From the NCBI RefSeq assembly GCF_027627455.1, contig NZ_CP115483.1, positions 1,116,001-1,180,000 on the forward strand: 64,000 nt of DNA. The letters run 5' to 3'. This document shows positions 50,123 to 59,918 of the stretch, one piece after another. Within the stretch, counting starts at the first letter, position 1. Every line of letters starts with the position of its first letter. A program made the translations under genes and the position numbers. This DNA is from Sphingobacterium sp. SYP-B4668. Lineage in GTDB: Bacteria > Bacteroidota > Bacteroidia > Sphingobacteriales > Sphingobacteriaceae. A model generated the notes under the pieces. That model was not told where the DNA came from, did no database searches, and was given only the letters and a program-made list of their open reading frames with translations.

Positions 50123-51511
50123 ATGGATGCAACGAGGAATACAGAACTGTTTGATAAGCCTAAATCAAAGAAGAGGGAATGGATTTATGCAAAAAAACCT
50201 TCTGGAAAATTGTATAACTATCGCCAGTGGTTTGGTTATTCATTATTGTTTTTTTTATTCGCTGCACCTTTCTTGAGAATCAATGGGGAACCGTTTTTGA
50301 TGTTCAATATCATTGAGAGGCGTTTTTCTATATTTGGTAATTTATTCTATCCTCAAGATCTCCACATCTTTGTATTTGGGATGTTAATCGCGATGGTGTG
50401 TGTCGTGTTGTTTACTGTGGTTTATGGGCGGGTCTGGTGTGGTTGGGCCTGTCCGCAAACTATTTTCATGGAGCTCATTTTTCGAAAGATAGAGTATTGG
50501 ATTGAAGGTGACTGGACACAACAGAAAAAATTGAATGCAGCGCCCAGCTCTTTTGAAAAAAGGAAAAAGAAGATTCTGAAGCATGGAATATTTCTGATTA
50601 TTTCATTTTTTATATCTAATATATTTTTATCTTATATCATTGGTACTGATGCGCTAATAGGCATTGTAACCGATCCTCTTGATGCCCATATCGGTGGACT
50701 TCTATCTATTATTGTCTTTACTCTTGTGTTTTATGGTGTATTTGCATATGTAAGAGAGATTGTCTGTATTGCCATATGTCCATATGGACGTTTACAAAGT
50801 GTATTGCTGGATGATCAGAGTACCGTAGTCGCGTACGACCATTTTAGAGGCGAGCCTCGCGGAAAGTATAAAAAGGGTGAACAATCTGAACATGGAGACT
50901 GTGTAGACTGTCATCTTTGCGTACAGGTATGCCCTACAGGGATAGATATCCGTAAAGGGTTGCAAATGGAATGTGTAAGCTGTACCGCTTGTATAGACGC
51001 ATGTGATACTGTGATGGAGAAGATTGGTAAACCTGCTCGATTGATTGGATTCTACCCGATGGGACAAATCGAACAGAAATTAGACTTCAAGAAAAATAAT
51101 ATCAGAGCACTTGCTTATTCTGTAGTATTGATAGTTTTGATAGGGATTTTTGGATTTATGATCTTTAGCAGGACAATAGTGGACGGGACATTGTTAAGAG
51201 CTAGAGGAAGTACTTACCAGTTGCGTGATGATAAGACCATCTCAAATCTTTATTCCTTAGAACTTATAAATAAGAGTGGGAGGGAGATACCTTTTAGTCT
51301 TAAATGTGATGATGAAAAGCTTATCCTACAAATGGTCAATAAGATTGATAAATTGAAGAAGGATGGGAGTGCGACGTTGAGCTTTTTCTTAATTATTCAG
51401 AATAAAGATGTTGAGAAGTACAAGAGTAATGTGCGTGTTGACGTAATCTCTGATGGTAAAAAAGTAGAAACCTTAAAGACGACATTTATTGCACCTCCGG
51501 GGATGGACTAA
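50123..51511 (+). CDS. ccoG: cbb3 oxidase accessory protein CcoG (FixG/RdxA)
   Basis: A 462-residue membrane protein with two 4Fe-4S ferredoxin-type clusters (CVDCHLCVQVCPTGID and CVSCTACIDACD). A membrane CxxxCP motif is present in VWCGWACPQTIF, with a further CPYGRLQ segment. There are about five membrane helices and a C-terminal Ig-like FixG domain from about residue 350. It helps deliver reduced copper for assembly of the oxidase. It starts 11 bp after ccoP with an AG-rich stretch (GAGGAAGG) before the ATG. Confidence 0.95.
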   Translation: MDATRNTELFDKPKSKKREWIYAKKPSGKLYNYRQWFGYSLLFFLFAAPFLRINGEPFLMFNIIERRFSIFGNLFYPQDLHIFVFGMLIAMVCVVLFTVVYGRVWCGWACPQTIFMELIFRKIEYWIEGDWTQQKKLNAAPSSFEKRKKKILKHGIFLIISFFISNIFLSYIIGTDALIGIVTDPLDAHIGGLLSIIVFTLVFYGVFAYVREIVCIAICPYGRLQSVLLDDQSTVVAYDHFRGEPRGKYKKGEQSEHGDCVDCHLCVQVCPTGIDIRKGLQMECVSCTACIDACDTVMEKIGKPARLIGFYPMGQIEQKLDFKKNNIRALAYSVVLIVLIGIFGFMIFSRTIVDGTLLRARGSTYQLRDDKTISNLYSLELINKSGREIPFSLKCDDEKLILQMVNKIDKLKKDGSATLSFFLIIQNKDVEKYKSNVRVDVISDGKKVETLKTTFIAPPGMD

Positions 51512-51521
51512 AATATGAAAT

Positions 51522-51944
51522 ATGAATTGGGGAAATAAAATAGTAATTAGTTTAGCGATTTTTATGATTGGAATCGTATGTGCAGGGATCTATATGGTGT
51601 CGAAAAATTCGGATACATTAGAGGAGGAGGATTATTATGAGAAGAGTCTTCATTATAATGACCGCTATGATCGAAAAGCAAATGTCAATAAATATGAAGC
51701 CCAACCACATGTTGCAAATATTAAAGATACGCTATTTATAGAATTTAGAGGGTCGCAAAATAAAGGGAAAATAATGCTTAGGCGTCCATCCAATGGTCAT
51801 TTGGACCTTGATTTCCCATTCGTAACTTCTTCTGGTATTTATCGCTTGCCCGTGACCACCTTGACAAAGGGGATGTGGGAATTGGGAATTGAATGGGAGA
51901 GTGCTGGTATCACTTATTTTTATGAGAAAAGTATTTTTTTATAA
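51522..51944 (+). CDS. ccoH: FixH/CcoH family protein
   Basis: A 140-residue protein with an N-terminal membrane helix (KIVISLAIFMIGIVCAGIYMV), the LEEEDYYEKSLHYNDRYDR segment that marks this family, and a C-terminal beta-rich periplasmic domain (GMWELGIEWESAGITYFYEKSIFL). FixH/CcoH is needed for assembly or stability of cbb3 oxidase. It begins 10 bp after ccoG. Confidence 0.92.
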   Translation: MNWGNKIVISLAIFMIGIVCAGIYMVSKNSDTLEEEDYYEKSLHYNDRYDRKANVNKYEAQPHVANIKDTLFIEFRGSQNKGKIMLRRPSNGHLDLDFPFVTSSGIYRLPVTTLTKGMWELGIEWESAGITYFYEKSIFL

Positions 51945-51947
51945 ATC

Positions 51948-52637
51948 ATGACCTATCATTATCTAGCATTTTTCATGGGGCTATTTGGAAGTTTACACTG
52001 TGTGGCAATGTGTGGCCCTTTGCTGATTGCAGCACAGGGACATCTAACCCTGAGTTGGAGGGATGTGTGGAATAGATTATTATATCACGTAGGACGAGTC
52101 TTGACCTACGGTGCGCTAGGAATGGTGTTAGGTGCCTTTGGGAATTTGGCATTGATACAAGGGGGACAACGTTGGCTGAGTTTGGTGACAGGAATGCTTC
52201 TGCTTATGATCGGTGTCTTTCATTTGCTCGGTAAATCCTATACGTTTTTTGCTAAGTGGCAGTCTCTTGTTGTTCGACCTTTTGCCAAACTTATGGGAAA
52301 ATGGCTTTATAGGCCAGGTGGAAGTCTGATAGCCGGTGTATTGAATGGCATTCTTCCATGCGGGATGGTATATATGGCGCTAGCCTCAGCCATGAATGCA
52401 GCTTCTATTTCGGATAGTTTTCTCTTTATGATTCTGTTTGGTCTAGGTACGTTGCCTTTATTATTTGTCGTTTCTTTTGCCCGACAATTTTCAAGAATGA
52501 TTAAAATGAATTTTAATAAGTGGCTCCCGGCGTTATACATAGTGATGGGAATCTGGTTTCTACTTCGTGGAGCCAATTTGGATATCCCATTTTTAAGCCC
52601 CCTGATTCATGTAGATGGGGCTGCTTATTGTGGATAA
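51948..52637 (+). CDS. TauE/SafE-like (DsbD-like) membrane protein of the cbb3 operon
   Basis: A 229-residue protein with about six membrane helices. FMGLFGSLHCVAMCGPLLIAA at the N-terminus and GGSLIAGVLNGILPCGMVYMALA in the middle are the pseudo-repeated Cys-Gly-Pro and Pro-Cys-Gly segments of the sulfite exporter TauE/SafE / UreH-like group. Members next to cco genes are thought to act in copper handling or thiol transfer for oxidase assembly. The start is 3 bp after the ccoH stop. No ccoS or ccoI gene follows; cardiolipin synthase comes next. Confidence 0.85.
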   Translation: MTYHYLAFFMGLFGSLHCVAMCGPLLIAAQGHLTLSWRDVWNRLLYHVGRVLTYGALGMVLGAFGNLALIQGGQRWLSLVTGMLLLMIGVFHLLGKSYTFFAKWQSLVVRPFAKLMGKWLYRPGGSLIAGVLNGILPCGMVYMALASAMNAASISDSFLFMILFGLGTLPLLFVVSFARQFSRMIKMNFNKWLPALYIVMGIWFLLRGANLDIPFLSPLIHVDGAAYCG

Positions 52638-52775
52638 TTCTATATTATCGTCATCTTTTTCCAATTGTTGATAAAATAGCCTAAATTTAAATAACGGTAA
52701 TTCTAGTATAGTGTATCATTGCCAATGACCTCACAGTTTATGGGGAATTGGTGTTTCTTTTGATCTGTATAAATA

Positions 52776-54275
52776 ATGAATATAGAATTTGGTGCTATTG
52801 AACCTTATCATGTTAGTCAGGTTTGGGAATTTATTCTACAATGGTATTGGATTCCACTGTCCATTTTGTATTTAGGTGTTATATCTACAATTCTCATCGA
52901 AAATCGGAATCCTAGTAAAACTGTTTCATGGGTCATGGTCATCGTATTTTTGCCTGTAATTGGGCTTTTGCTTTATTACTTATTTGGGCAAAAATTTCAA
53001 AAGATCAGAAAGTTCCAACGGGTTAATCAACATCAGGCCGACTTACTCGACCGAGAGTGGAAAAAGTTGGAACCCGAAATGGAACAAGATTTAGAGACTA
53101 TAGAGGCGTGGATAGGTTCTGCACATCGAGTCTTTACATTTTTGAAGAATGAGCGGCTTTCTTCGCCTTCATTGAGAAATCAGGTAAAGCTCCTTACAAA
53201 TGGTGAACAGAAGTTTCCTGCTCTTCTGGAAGCTATTAGAAATGCACGGCATTCTATTCATATGGAGTACTACATCTTTGAATTAGATCAAATTGGCTTA
53301 GAGGTATTAAATGCCCTTGAAGAGAAGGCCAAAATAGGAATAAAAGTACGACTGATTGCGGATAGCTTTGGTTCACCAGACTTGGATAAGTACCTATCTA
53401 ATCAAAAGCACTCTAAAATAGAATTTCAACCTTTTCTTCCGGTTACTTTTACATCTTTAGCCAACTCTAACTACCGCAATCACCGCAAAATAGCAGTAAT
53501 CGATGGTCATATAGGATTTGTGGGAGGCATTAATATCTCTGATAGGTATATTAATAGTCCCGCATATGAAAATACGGGTTTTTGGAGAGATACTTCGGTG
53601 ATGATAGAGGGGGAGGCTGTTAACATGCTCCAGGTTAATTTTTGGATGGCTTGGAATCAAACAGATGGGGAACCTTTTATGATATCAAGAGAATATCTCT
53701 GCCCAATACCATTTAAGTATCCCGAACAGGCAGCAGTATCTTTTACTTCGAGCGATCCGGGTTCCATCGGCCCGTTTAACATGGAGGCTATTTTGCTAGC
53801 AATCAGTGAAGCGAAGGATACCATACAACTTTGCACTCCATACTACATCCCTAGTGATGAGCTATCTACTGCGCTGCAGGTGGCTGCTGCGTCGGGTGTT
53901 CAGGTGGAACTGATGTTGCCAGCCGAGTCAGACTCTTACTTTGTGCAACATGCTAGTTTTTCTTTTTTAAAACCTTTGTTGACCAGAGGGGTAAAGGTAT
54001 ATCTGTACAAGAAGGGATTTATGCATGCTAAGACGTTGTGCATAGATCAAAAAGTTGCTTTTATAGGGACGACCAATTTGGATATCAGAAGCTTTTATAT
54101 AAACTTTGAAATTTCGGCTGTTATCAGTGATTTGGAACTATGTACACAACTTAGTGCAGCTTTTGAAAATGACAAGATGGAATCAGATTTATTGACCACC
54201 GCTATTTGGAAGAGTCGTTCGAGATGGAAGAGAGGGGTCGATTCTTTGTGTCGATTGCTTGCTCCCTTGCTTTAA
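52776..54275 (+). CDS. cls: Cardiolipin synthase
   Basis: A 499-residue membrane enzyme that makes cardiolipin from phosphatidylglycerol. Two N-terminal membrane segments (FILQWYWIPLSILYLGVISTIL and WVMVIVFLPVIGLLLYYLFG) form the PLDc_N region. Two HKD phospholipase-D motifs follow: NHRKIAVIDGHIGFVGG (His236) and HAKTLCIDQKVAFIGTTNLD (His417). Both are complete with Lys and Asp. It lies 138 bp after the oxidase operon; a -7-like TATCATTG at 52714-52721 hints at its own promoter, though the -33 box is poor. Confidence 0.94.
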   Translation: MNIEFGAIEPYHVSQVWEFILQWYWIPLSILYLGVISTILIENRNPSKTVSWVMVIVFLPVIGLLLYYLFGQKFQKIRKFQRVNQHQADLLDREWKKLEPEMEQDLETIEAWIGSAHRVFTFLKNERLSSPSLRNQVKLLTNGEQKFPALLEAIRNARHSIHMEYYIFELDQIGLEVLNALEEKAKIGIKVRLIADSFGSPDLDKYLSNQKHSKIEFQPFLPVTFTSLANSNYRNHRKIAVIDGHIGFVGGINISDRYINSPAYENTGFWRDTSVMIEGEAVNMLQVNFWMAWNQTDGEPFMISREYLCPIPFKYPEQAAVSFTSSDPGSIGPFNMEAILLAISEAKDTIQLCTPYYIPSDELSTALQVAAASGVQVELMLPAESDSYFVQHASFSFLKPLLTRGVKVYLYKKGFMHAKTLCIDQKVAFIGTTNLDIRSFYINFEISAVISDLELCTQLSAAFENDKMESDLLTTAIWKSRSRWKRGVDSLCRLLAPLL

Positions 54276-54357
54276 GTAATGTTAAAATTAATATCAGTTG
54301 AGCTGTCTTTCATCAAAAATGGATATATTTAGCATTCTGTAAAATACGATGCTATAA

Positions 54358-57081
54358 ATGAAGTCATTAAAATTTTCCATTGCAATCCTTTTTGCTTTTT
54401 ACTGTAGTCCAATTCAGCTCCTTGCACAGGATAAGCCGACTATTCCAATCAATACGGTTGTGGAGCGTGCGCAAAAGCTTTTTCAAGTTTATCCTATAGA
54501 AAAAGTTCACGTACATTTTGATAAACCTTATTATGCCGTTGGGGATACCTTATGGTTTAAGACCTACCTCAATCGTAATTTGTTTGAATATGATCCTTCT
54601 AAGATTGCTTATGTCGAGGTGTTAAATAGCAAGGATTCGCTGATTCAGACCTTTAGACTGCCGCTCAAAGATGGTGTTGGAAATGGGCATTTTGTGTTAG
54701 ACCCACAATTTATGGTCAAAGATAATTATCGCTTTCGAGCCTATACGAAGTGGATGGGTAATTTCGATCCGGCTTATTTTTTTAACAAAATTGTTCCTAT
54801 AGGAGATGCCATCAACAATAAGCTAATTACACATGTGGAATTCAAGCCCAATGAAAATGGGAATAAAACTCAGGTGATGGTCCAATTTAAGGATAAGACG
54901 GGCAACATACTCAGTCGAACCAAACTCAATTGGGAGGCTATTTCGGGATGGGAGACGATTGGGAAGGGAAAAGGTGAGACGGATGATATGGGGAGGGTAA
55001 CCATGAATATCTCTGCCAAAGACAAGGAAATGCTGCAGAATGGATTATTGACGGTAAAGGTCGGTGGTGAAAAAGGAGAGTCCGCTCTCGTGGGTGATTT
55101 TTCCTTGAAAAATGCTATTTGGGATGCTGATGTTCAATTTTTTCCTGAAGGAGGTGAGCTGATTGCTGGTTTGGCAAAGAATATAGCTTTTAAAGCTGTA
55201 GGGGCAAACGGGAAAGGATTGAAAATTACCGGGAGAATAGTAGATGCAAAAAATGTGACGGTTGTTGAGTTTAAAGATCAAACGATGGGTATGGGGGTCT
55301 TTTCAATGCTGCCTATCGCTAATGAAAAATATAAAGCTATCGTTAAGTTTGATAATGGGCAGGAACGTTCATATGCTTTACCAAATACGAAAGAGGACGC
55401 GGTCAATGTAGTGTTGCATAAGCAAGCAGATTCGACGATTCAAATTGGAATAGTAACAAATGATACTTATTTCAAAAAAGTCGAAAATCAACCATTTTAT
55501 ATTCTAGCTGTCTCAAATGGACAGCTTTGCTACGCCGCACAGGCAACTCTTAAGAATCCATCTTTTTTGCTTTCCATTCCTAAAGATAGATTTCCAAATG
55601 GTATTGCACAGATTACGCTCATGAAGCCCGACGGTACGCCGATTAGTGAGCGCCTAATATTTGTCGAGGCTGAGAGCCTGTTGGATATTAAAGTCCAGAC
55701 GGATAAGGATACTTATAGGCCGAAAGATCCTGTGAAATTAACCCTTAATGTAAGTAATAATGGACAAAAGACATCTGGAAGTTACTCTGTTGCTGTCGTT
55801 GATGAAAGCAAAGTCCCTTATGATGATAATCAAGAATTGACAATCGTCAATAATTTTTTATTGACTTCGGACTTGAAAGGGTATATTGAAAATCCGAACT
55901 ATTATTTTAATACGAAAAATGTGGATCGACTAGAGGCTCTTGATGTATTATTGATGACGCAGGGATTTAGAAGGTTTTCTTATCCCGATATTCTTGCTGA
56001 AAAGTTGCCTCAGCTCAATTTTTTACCCGAGCAGGGAATATCCCTGTCTGGTGTATTAAGATTAAATACTGGGCGTACTGTCGAAAACGCTGGTCTACTC
56101 CTCAAAATCCCAGCCGCAGGCGTTAATAAGGATGCATACACAGATGCTAATGGCAAGTTCGTCTTTGAGAATCTTGTTTTTCCAGATTCGTCGAAAGTTA
56201 CAGTGAATGCTCGAAGCAATGCTAACTATAGGAGTCTGGTTATCAATATGGACCAATCTTATTTTCCGGGAATAGATAAGAATAATCCTTATTTGAATAA
56301 TATTGTGGAAAATATCGATCAGGTATTTGCTCCGTATTTGGATAATAGTAGAAAGGAATATAGGAAGTCTATACTATTAGATGAAGTCGTAGTGACGGGT
56401 GTGGTGAAAAAAGTACAAACGAATAAAGACTTTTCGTCGCTGTCGGGCCTATCTATGCCTGAGCATCGTATTGAAGCTTCTCGCCTATCGGGATGTACAG
56501 TTTTGACAATGTGTCTGAATACCGTTTTGACTGGTATAACCTATGATTCTCAAACGCTTAAATATTACGTTAGCAGAGATTACAATGCAGGAGGGCGTAT
56601 TCCTGTTCAGTTTTTCCTAAATGGGATGCCGATTGATGAACCTAGTCTCAATTCCATAAACGTCCCGGATATAGAAGGTATAGAGATTTTTCTTCGCGAC
56701 GAGTTAGGGACAGTTAGTAGAATGTATCAAAATAATGGAGTCGTTTCTATTTATACCAAGAAAGTCGAGAAGCAACCAAGAATGTCTTTGGCTCAAATCG
56801 AAAGCATGCTGCCAAAGACTAATATAATCGATATGTATCCATTGGGTTATATCAAAGAAAGGACGTTTTATACACCGAAATACGACACACCTGAACGCAA
56901 GGCTACGAATGACCTTAGGACAACTATTTATTGGAACCCCAACGTCGCTATTACTGAAACAGGTGAGCTAGCTCTTGACTTCTATAACGCTGATGGGAAT
57001 GGAAAATATAAGGTTGTCGTTGAAGGTATGGATCAGACAGGTAATATCGGACGACAGGTGTTGGAATATCAAGTAAAATAG
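54358..57081 (+). CDS. MG2-domain exported protein with a TonB-plug-like segment
   Basis: A 907-residue protein with a signal peptide (cleavage near LLAQ/D). The N-terminal part (EKVHVHFDKPYYAVGDTLWFKTYL) is a macroglobulin MG2-type domain. Further beta-sandwich repeats follow, including DVQFFPEGGELIAGL and another MG-like YRPKDPVKLTLNV near residue 457. From about 580 comes a carboxypeptidase-like regulatory domain (GVLRLNTGRTVENAGLLL). Then LDEVVVTG (674-681) begins a plug-like stretch with RIPVQFFLNGMPID, LNSINVPDIEGIEI and NNGVVSIYTKK (to about 802). That is the pattern of SusC/TonB-receptor plugs, but no barrel follows. Likely surface or periplasmic; function unknown. It follows cls by 82 bp. 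Confidence 0.75.
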   Translation: MKSLKFSIAILFAFYCSPIQLLAQDKPTIPINTVVERAQKLFQVYPIEKVHVHFDKPYYAVGDTLWFKTYLNRNLFEYDPSKIAYVEVLNSKDSLIQTFRLPLKDGVGNGHFVLDPQFMVKDNYRFRAYTKWMGNFDPAYFFNKIVPIGDAINNKLITHVEFKPNENGNKTQVMVQFKDKTGNILSRTKLNWEAISGWETIGKGKGETDDMGRVTMNISAKDKEMLQNGLLTVKVGGEKGESALVGDFSLKNAIWDADVQFFPEGGELIAGLAKNIAFKAVGANGKGLKITGRIVDAKNVTVVEFKDQTMGMGVFSMLPIANEKYKAIVKFDNGQERSYALPNTKEDAVNVVLHKQADSTIQIGIVTNDTYFKKVENQPFYILAVSNGQLCYAAQATLKNPSFLLSIPKDRFPNGIAQITLMKPDGTPISERLIFVEAESLLDIKVQTDKDTYRPKDPVKLTLNVSNNGQKTSGSYSVAVVDESKVPYDDNQELTIVNNFLLTSDLKGYIENPNYYFNTKNVDRLEALDVLLMTQGFRRFSYPDILAEKLPQLNFLPEQGISLSGVLRLNTGRTVENAGLLLKIPAAGVNKDAYTDANGKFVFENLVFPDSSKVTVNARSNANYRSLVINMDQSYFPGIDKNNPYLNNIVENIDQVFAPYLDNSRKEYRKSILLDEVVVTGVVKKVQTNKDFSSLSGLSMPEHRIEASRLSGCTVLTMCLNTVLTGITYDSQTLKYYVSRDYNAGGRIPVQFFLNGMPIDEPSLNSINVPDIEGIEIFLRDELGTVSRMYQNNGVVSIYTKKVEKQPRMSLAQIESMLPKTNIIDMYPLGYIKERTFYTPKYDTPERKATNDLRTTIYWNPNVAITETGELALDFYNADGNGKYKVVVEGMDQTGNIGRQVLEYQVK

Positions 57082-57097
57082 ACATAGAGTAGATCGT

Positions 57098-57134
57098 ATA
57101 AAAAGGGGGCATTCTTAGAATGCCCCCTTTTTAT
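57098..57134. terminator. Bidirectional terminator
   Basis: Perfect 17-bp stem (57098-57114 with 57118-57134) with a TTA loop, A-run and T-run on either side. It serves the MG2 gene (+) and the BrkB-type gene (-). Confidence 0.95.
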
Positions 57135-57154
57135 AGATTGCATACGGTTAATGA

Positions 57155-58135
57155 TTATTGCGAAGCGGTGATAGCCTTTGTCTTTTTAGTCTTGTCATCC
57201 AGGTCAATCTCTAACTCTGTTTGTTTTATTAATACAGCGAAGGAAGTTGGTTGAATACCTCTACCGTATCGTATTGCAATTTCTTTGGTGAATTCAGCGC
57301 CAAAGTATAGAATAGCAGAAGAGTAATACACCCACCCTAGTAATACAATGATGGATCCAGCGGCACCGTATGCGCTGGCAGTAGCAGATTGTGAAAGATA
57401 AGTGGATATCCCATAGCGACCTATCATAAAGAGGAGGGCCGTGAAAATTGCTCCGCCAAGGATGTCTCTAAACCTCACTTTGGCATCGGGAAGAAAGGAG
57501 AAGATAAATCCAAATAAAGAAGTAATGACCAAAAATGTTATACCTGTATTAATCCAATCTAACATGGGGAGGCTGATCATGTCAAAATATTGACCTACCG
57601 TGTTGGTGAGCGCGACGATGACCCCATTAATGATCAAAGATGCAATTAATAAAAAACCTAATCCCAAAACCATGGAGAAGGATATCAATCTATTGATGAT
57701 GAGCTTTACCCATCCTTTTTTAGCTTTAGCTTTTACCTTCCATATCGTATTGATGGAATCTTGGATGTCCACAAATATAGTCGTAGATGTGATGATTAAG
57801 GTTACTATACCGACAATAATTCCAACATTCGATTTGTTTTCAAAGCTGATTTTTTGAATAGCCGATTGAATCTGTATGGCTACATCTTTTCCAAACAGAG
57901 CTGTAAATTCTCTAAATACCTCGTCTCGAGCTCCTGTGGGGCCTTCTAATTGGGTGCCATAGAAGAAACCAATGCACCAGATGACAATCATAATCAGTGG
58001 CCCTATAGAGAATACGGTATAGTATGCCAGTGAGGCACTCATCTTCATACATCTGTCATCAACAAAACCATTAACGACATTCATCATGAGTTCCCAGAAA
58101 TCTTTAATTTTGTCCTTAAAAGGGATTTTTAACAT
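57155..58135 (-). CDS. YihY/BrkB-family membrane protein
   Basis: Starting at the ATG at 58135 the product has 326 residues with about six membrane helices. Family landmarks are the amphipathic CMKMSASLAYYTVFSIGPLIMIVIW at the first helix, TLIITSTTIFVDIQDSINTIW, RFRDILGGAIFTALLFMIGRYGISTYLSQSATASAYGAAGS and LLGWVYYSSAILYFGAEFTKEIA. The family was once called RNase BN or virulence factor BrkB; the true role is not settled. In-frame upstream codons to 58192 would overlap the acyl-CoA synthetase gene, so 58135 (7 bp gap) is preferred. Same operon as the upstream acyl-CoA synthetase. Confidence 0.88.
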   Translation of the reverse strand: MLKIPFKDKIKDFWELMMNVVNGFVDDRCMKMSASLAYYTVFSIGPLIMIVIWCIGFFYGTQLEGPTGARDEVFREFTALFGKDVAIQIQSAIQKISFENKSNVGIIVGIVTLIITSTTIFVDIQDSINTIWKVKAKAKKGWVKLIINRLISFSMVLGLGFLLIASLIINGVIVALTNTVGQYFDMISLPMLDWINTGITFLVITSLFGFIFSFLPDAKVRFRDILGGAIFTALLFMIGRYGISTYLSQSATASAYGAAGSIIVLLGWVYYSSAILYFGAEFTKEIAIRYGRGIQPTSFAVLIKQTELEIDLDDKTKKTKAITASQ

Positions 58136-58142
58136 AGATTGA

Positions 58143-59918
58143 TTACTTTTTATCTCCGTTTTCTGCATAAATGTCAGTGATGACGGTTTCAAATTTTTGA
58201 AGTATTATTTTCCGTTTCAAGCTAAGCTTTGGTGTTAGCTCTCCACTGTCTATACTCCATTCTTTTGAAATTAATACAAATTTTTTGACTTGTTCCCAAT
58301 GACCAAAGCTTGTATTTAGCCTATCTAACTCGCGTTGATACTTATCTATCACCTGTGGATTTTTGATGACGTCTTCTTTTGATTGGAAGGCAATGCCTTT
58401 GTGTTTGCACCATTTTTCAAGTTCTTCGAATGCTGGAACAATAAGTGCGGATGGAAATTTTCTATTTTCGCCAATGACCATCACCTGTCCAATTAACGTG
58501 GATTCCATAAATTTGTTTTCCAAAGCCTGTGGTGCTATATATTTACCTCCTGCAGTTTTAAACATTTCTTTTTTGCGATCTGTGATTTTGAGGAATCCAT
58601 CCTTTGATAATTCACCGATGTCACCTGTATGTAGATAGCCATCTGCATCAATAGCTTCTTGGGTTGCAATTTCATTTTTATAGTATCCCTTTGTCACACT
58701 AGGTCCCTTTACCAATATCTCGCCATCCGGTGCTATCTTGACGTCAAGATTATTTAATACTTGGCCTACTGTCCCGAACCTGACACCATTTGGTAACCAA
58801 CTATTGACCGCAATGACAGGAGATGTCTCAGTCAGACCGTATCCTTCTAAGACTTTGATATCAGCTGCCCAAAATACACGCGCTAAGCGTTCTTGTAGTG
58901 CTGCCCCCCCCGATACAATCATCTTTATTTGACCGCCTAGAGCCTCTTGCCACTTAGAGAAAATAAGTTTTCGGGCTATACTAAGTTTGAAATTGTAAAA
59001 TGTACTATTCTTTTCGGGTTCTTTAAATTCGTGACCAAGGTCTAATGCCCAAAAAAATAGAGCCTTTTTAATGCCCGTCAAAGCTTTGCCTTTTTCGACC
59101 ACCTTATCATAGACCTTTTCCAAAACTCGAGGTACCGTAGTAAAAACGATTGGCTTCACGTCGTTGATATCTGCAACAATATTATCCAGTGTCTCAGCAT
59201 AGTATATTTGGACACCGCGGGAGAAGTAAAGGTAGACTACCATCCGCTCGAAGATGTGGCACAATGGCAAAAAACTAAGCGCCTTGTTGTATTCGGATGT
59301 TAGTAAATGATTACTTGCCTGTACATTGCTCATCAAATTCTTGTGTGAAAGCAGTACACCTTTGGGTTTACCTGTAGTGCCCGAAGTGTAAATCAATGTC
59401 AATAGGTCGTCTTCTGACACTGCATCTCTATAGGGCTGAATGTCGATATCTTGTTGTTCACCAAATGCAATAACTTCATCCAACGACGTGAAGCCCTCTG
59501 TTTTGTCAAAGGTGAAAATATTGATGTCCATTTGATTTTCCGTAAGGGCCATCTTAATTTTATCGGATAGTTCCTTATTACTAGTAAATACGGAGCGGAC
59601 CTCTGCGTCGGATATGATAAACGATAAATCTTGGCTGGAGAGGGTAGGGTATAGGGGGACGATAGCGGCGCCAATCTGATTGGCAGCGAAATCTATAAAG
59701 TTCCATTCGGGACGGTTTCCAGACATGAGCGCAATTCTGTCTCCTTTTTTCACCCCGCGAGCAATCATTGCTTTACTGATATTATTAATAATAGAAACAA
59801 ATTCCTCTGTTGAATAGGTTTTCCATTCTCCACCTCTTTTGCCAGCTACCATTACTGATTTGCTAAATTCCGCTTGATAGCGCGTAATAAAATCGAATAC
59901 TCTAGTTAGTTTGCTCAT
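58143..59918 (-). CDS. Long-chain acyl-CoA synthetase (AMP-forming)
   Basis: A 591-residue ligase that activates fatty acids with ATP and CoA through an acyl-AMP. The P-loop-like motif LIYTSGTTGKPKG (A3), the YGLTETSP segment (A5), the DGYLHTGDIG (A7) and DRKKEMFKTAGGKYIAPQ (A8/A10 region) are present in order. The length and the FAANQIGAAIVPLYPTLSS start match bacterial FadD15-like long-chain synthetases. No membrane span. It is followed at once by the BrkB-type gene on the same strand. Substrate chain length cannot be told from sequence. Confidence 0.93.
   Translation of the reverse strand: MSKLTRVFDFITRYQAEFSKSVMVAGKRGGEWKTYSTEEFVSIINNISKAMIARGVKKGDRIALMSGNRPEWNFIDFAANQIGAAIVPLYPTLSSQDLSFIISDAEVRSVFTSNKELSDKIKMALTENQMDINIFTFDKTEGFTSLDEVIAFGEQQDIDIQPYRDAVSEDDLLTLIYTSGTTGKPKGVLLSHKNLMSNVQASNHLLTSEYNKALSFLPLCHIFERMVVYLYFSRGVQIYYAETLDNIVADINDVKPIVFTTVPRVLEKVYDKVVEKGKALTGIKKALFFWALDLGHEFKEPEKNSTFYNFKLSIARKLIFSKWQEALGGQIKMIVSGGAALQERLARVFWAADIKVLEGYGLTETSPVIAVNSWLPNGVRFGTVGQVLNNLDVKIAPDGEILVKGPSVTKGYYKNEIATQEAIDADGYLHTGDIGELSKDGFLKITDRKKEMFKTAGGKYIAPQALENKFMESTLIGQVMVIGENRKFPSALIVPAFEELEKWCKHKGIAFQSKEDVIKNPQVIDKYQRELDRLNTSFGHWEQVKKFVLISKEWSIDSGELTPKLSLKRKIILQKFETVITDIYAENGDKK

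Noticed and set aside
58136..58192. Longer N-terminus for the BrkB-family protein
   Set aside because: It would overlap the acyl-CoA synthetase gene; the ATG at 58135 leaves a normal 7-bp gap and begins the conserved part.
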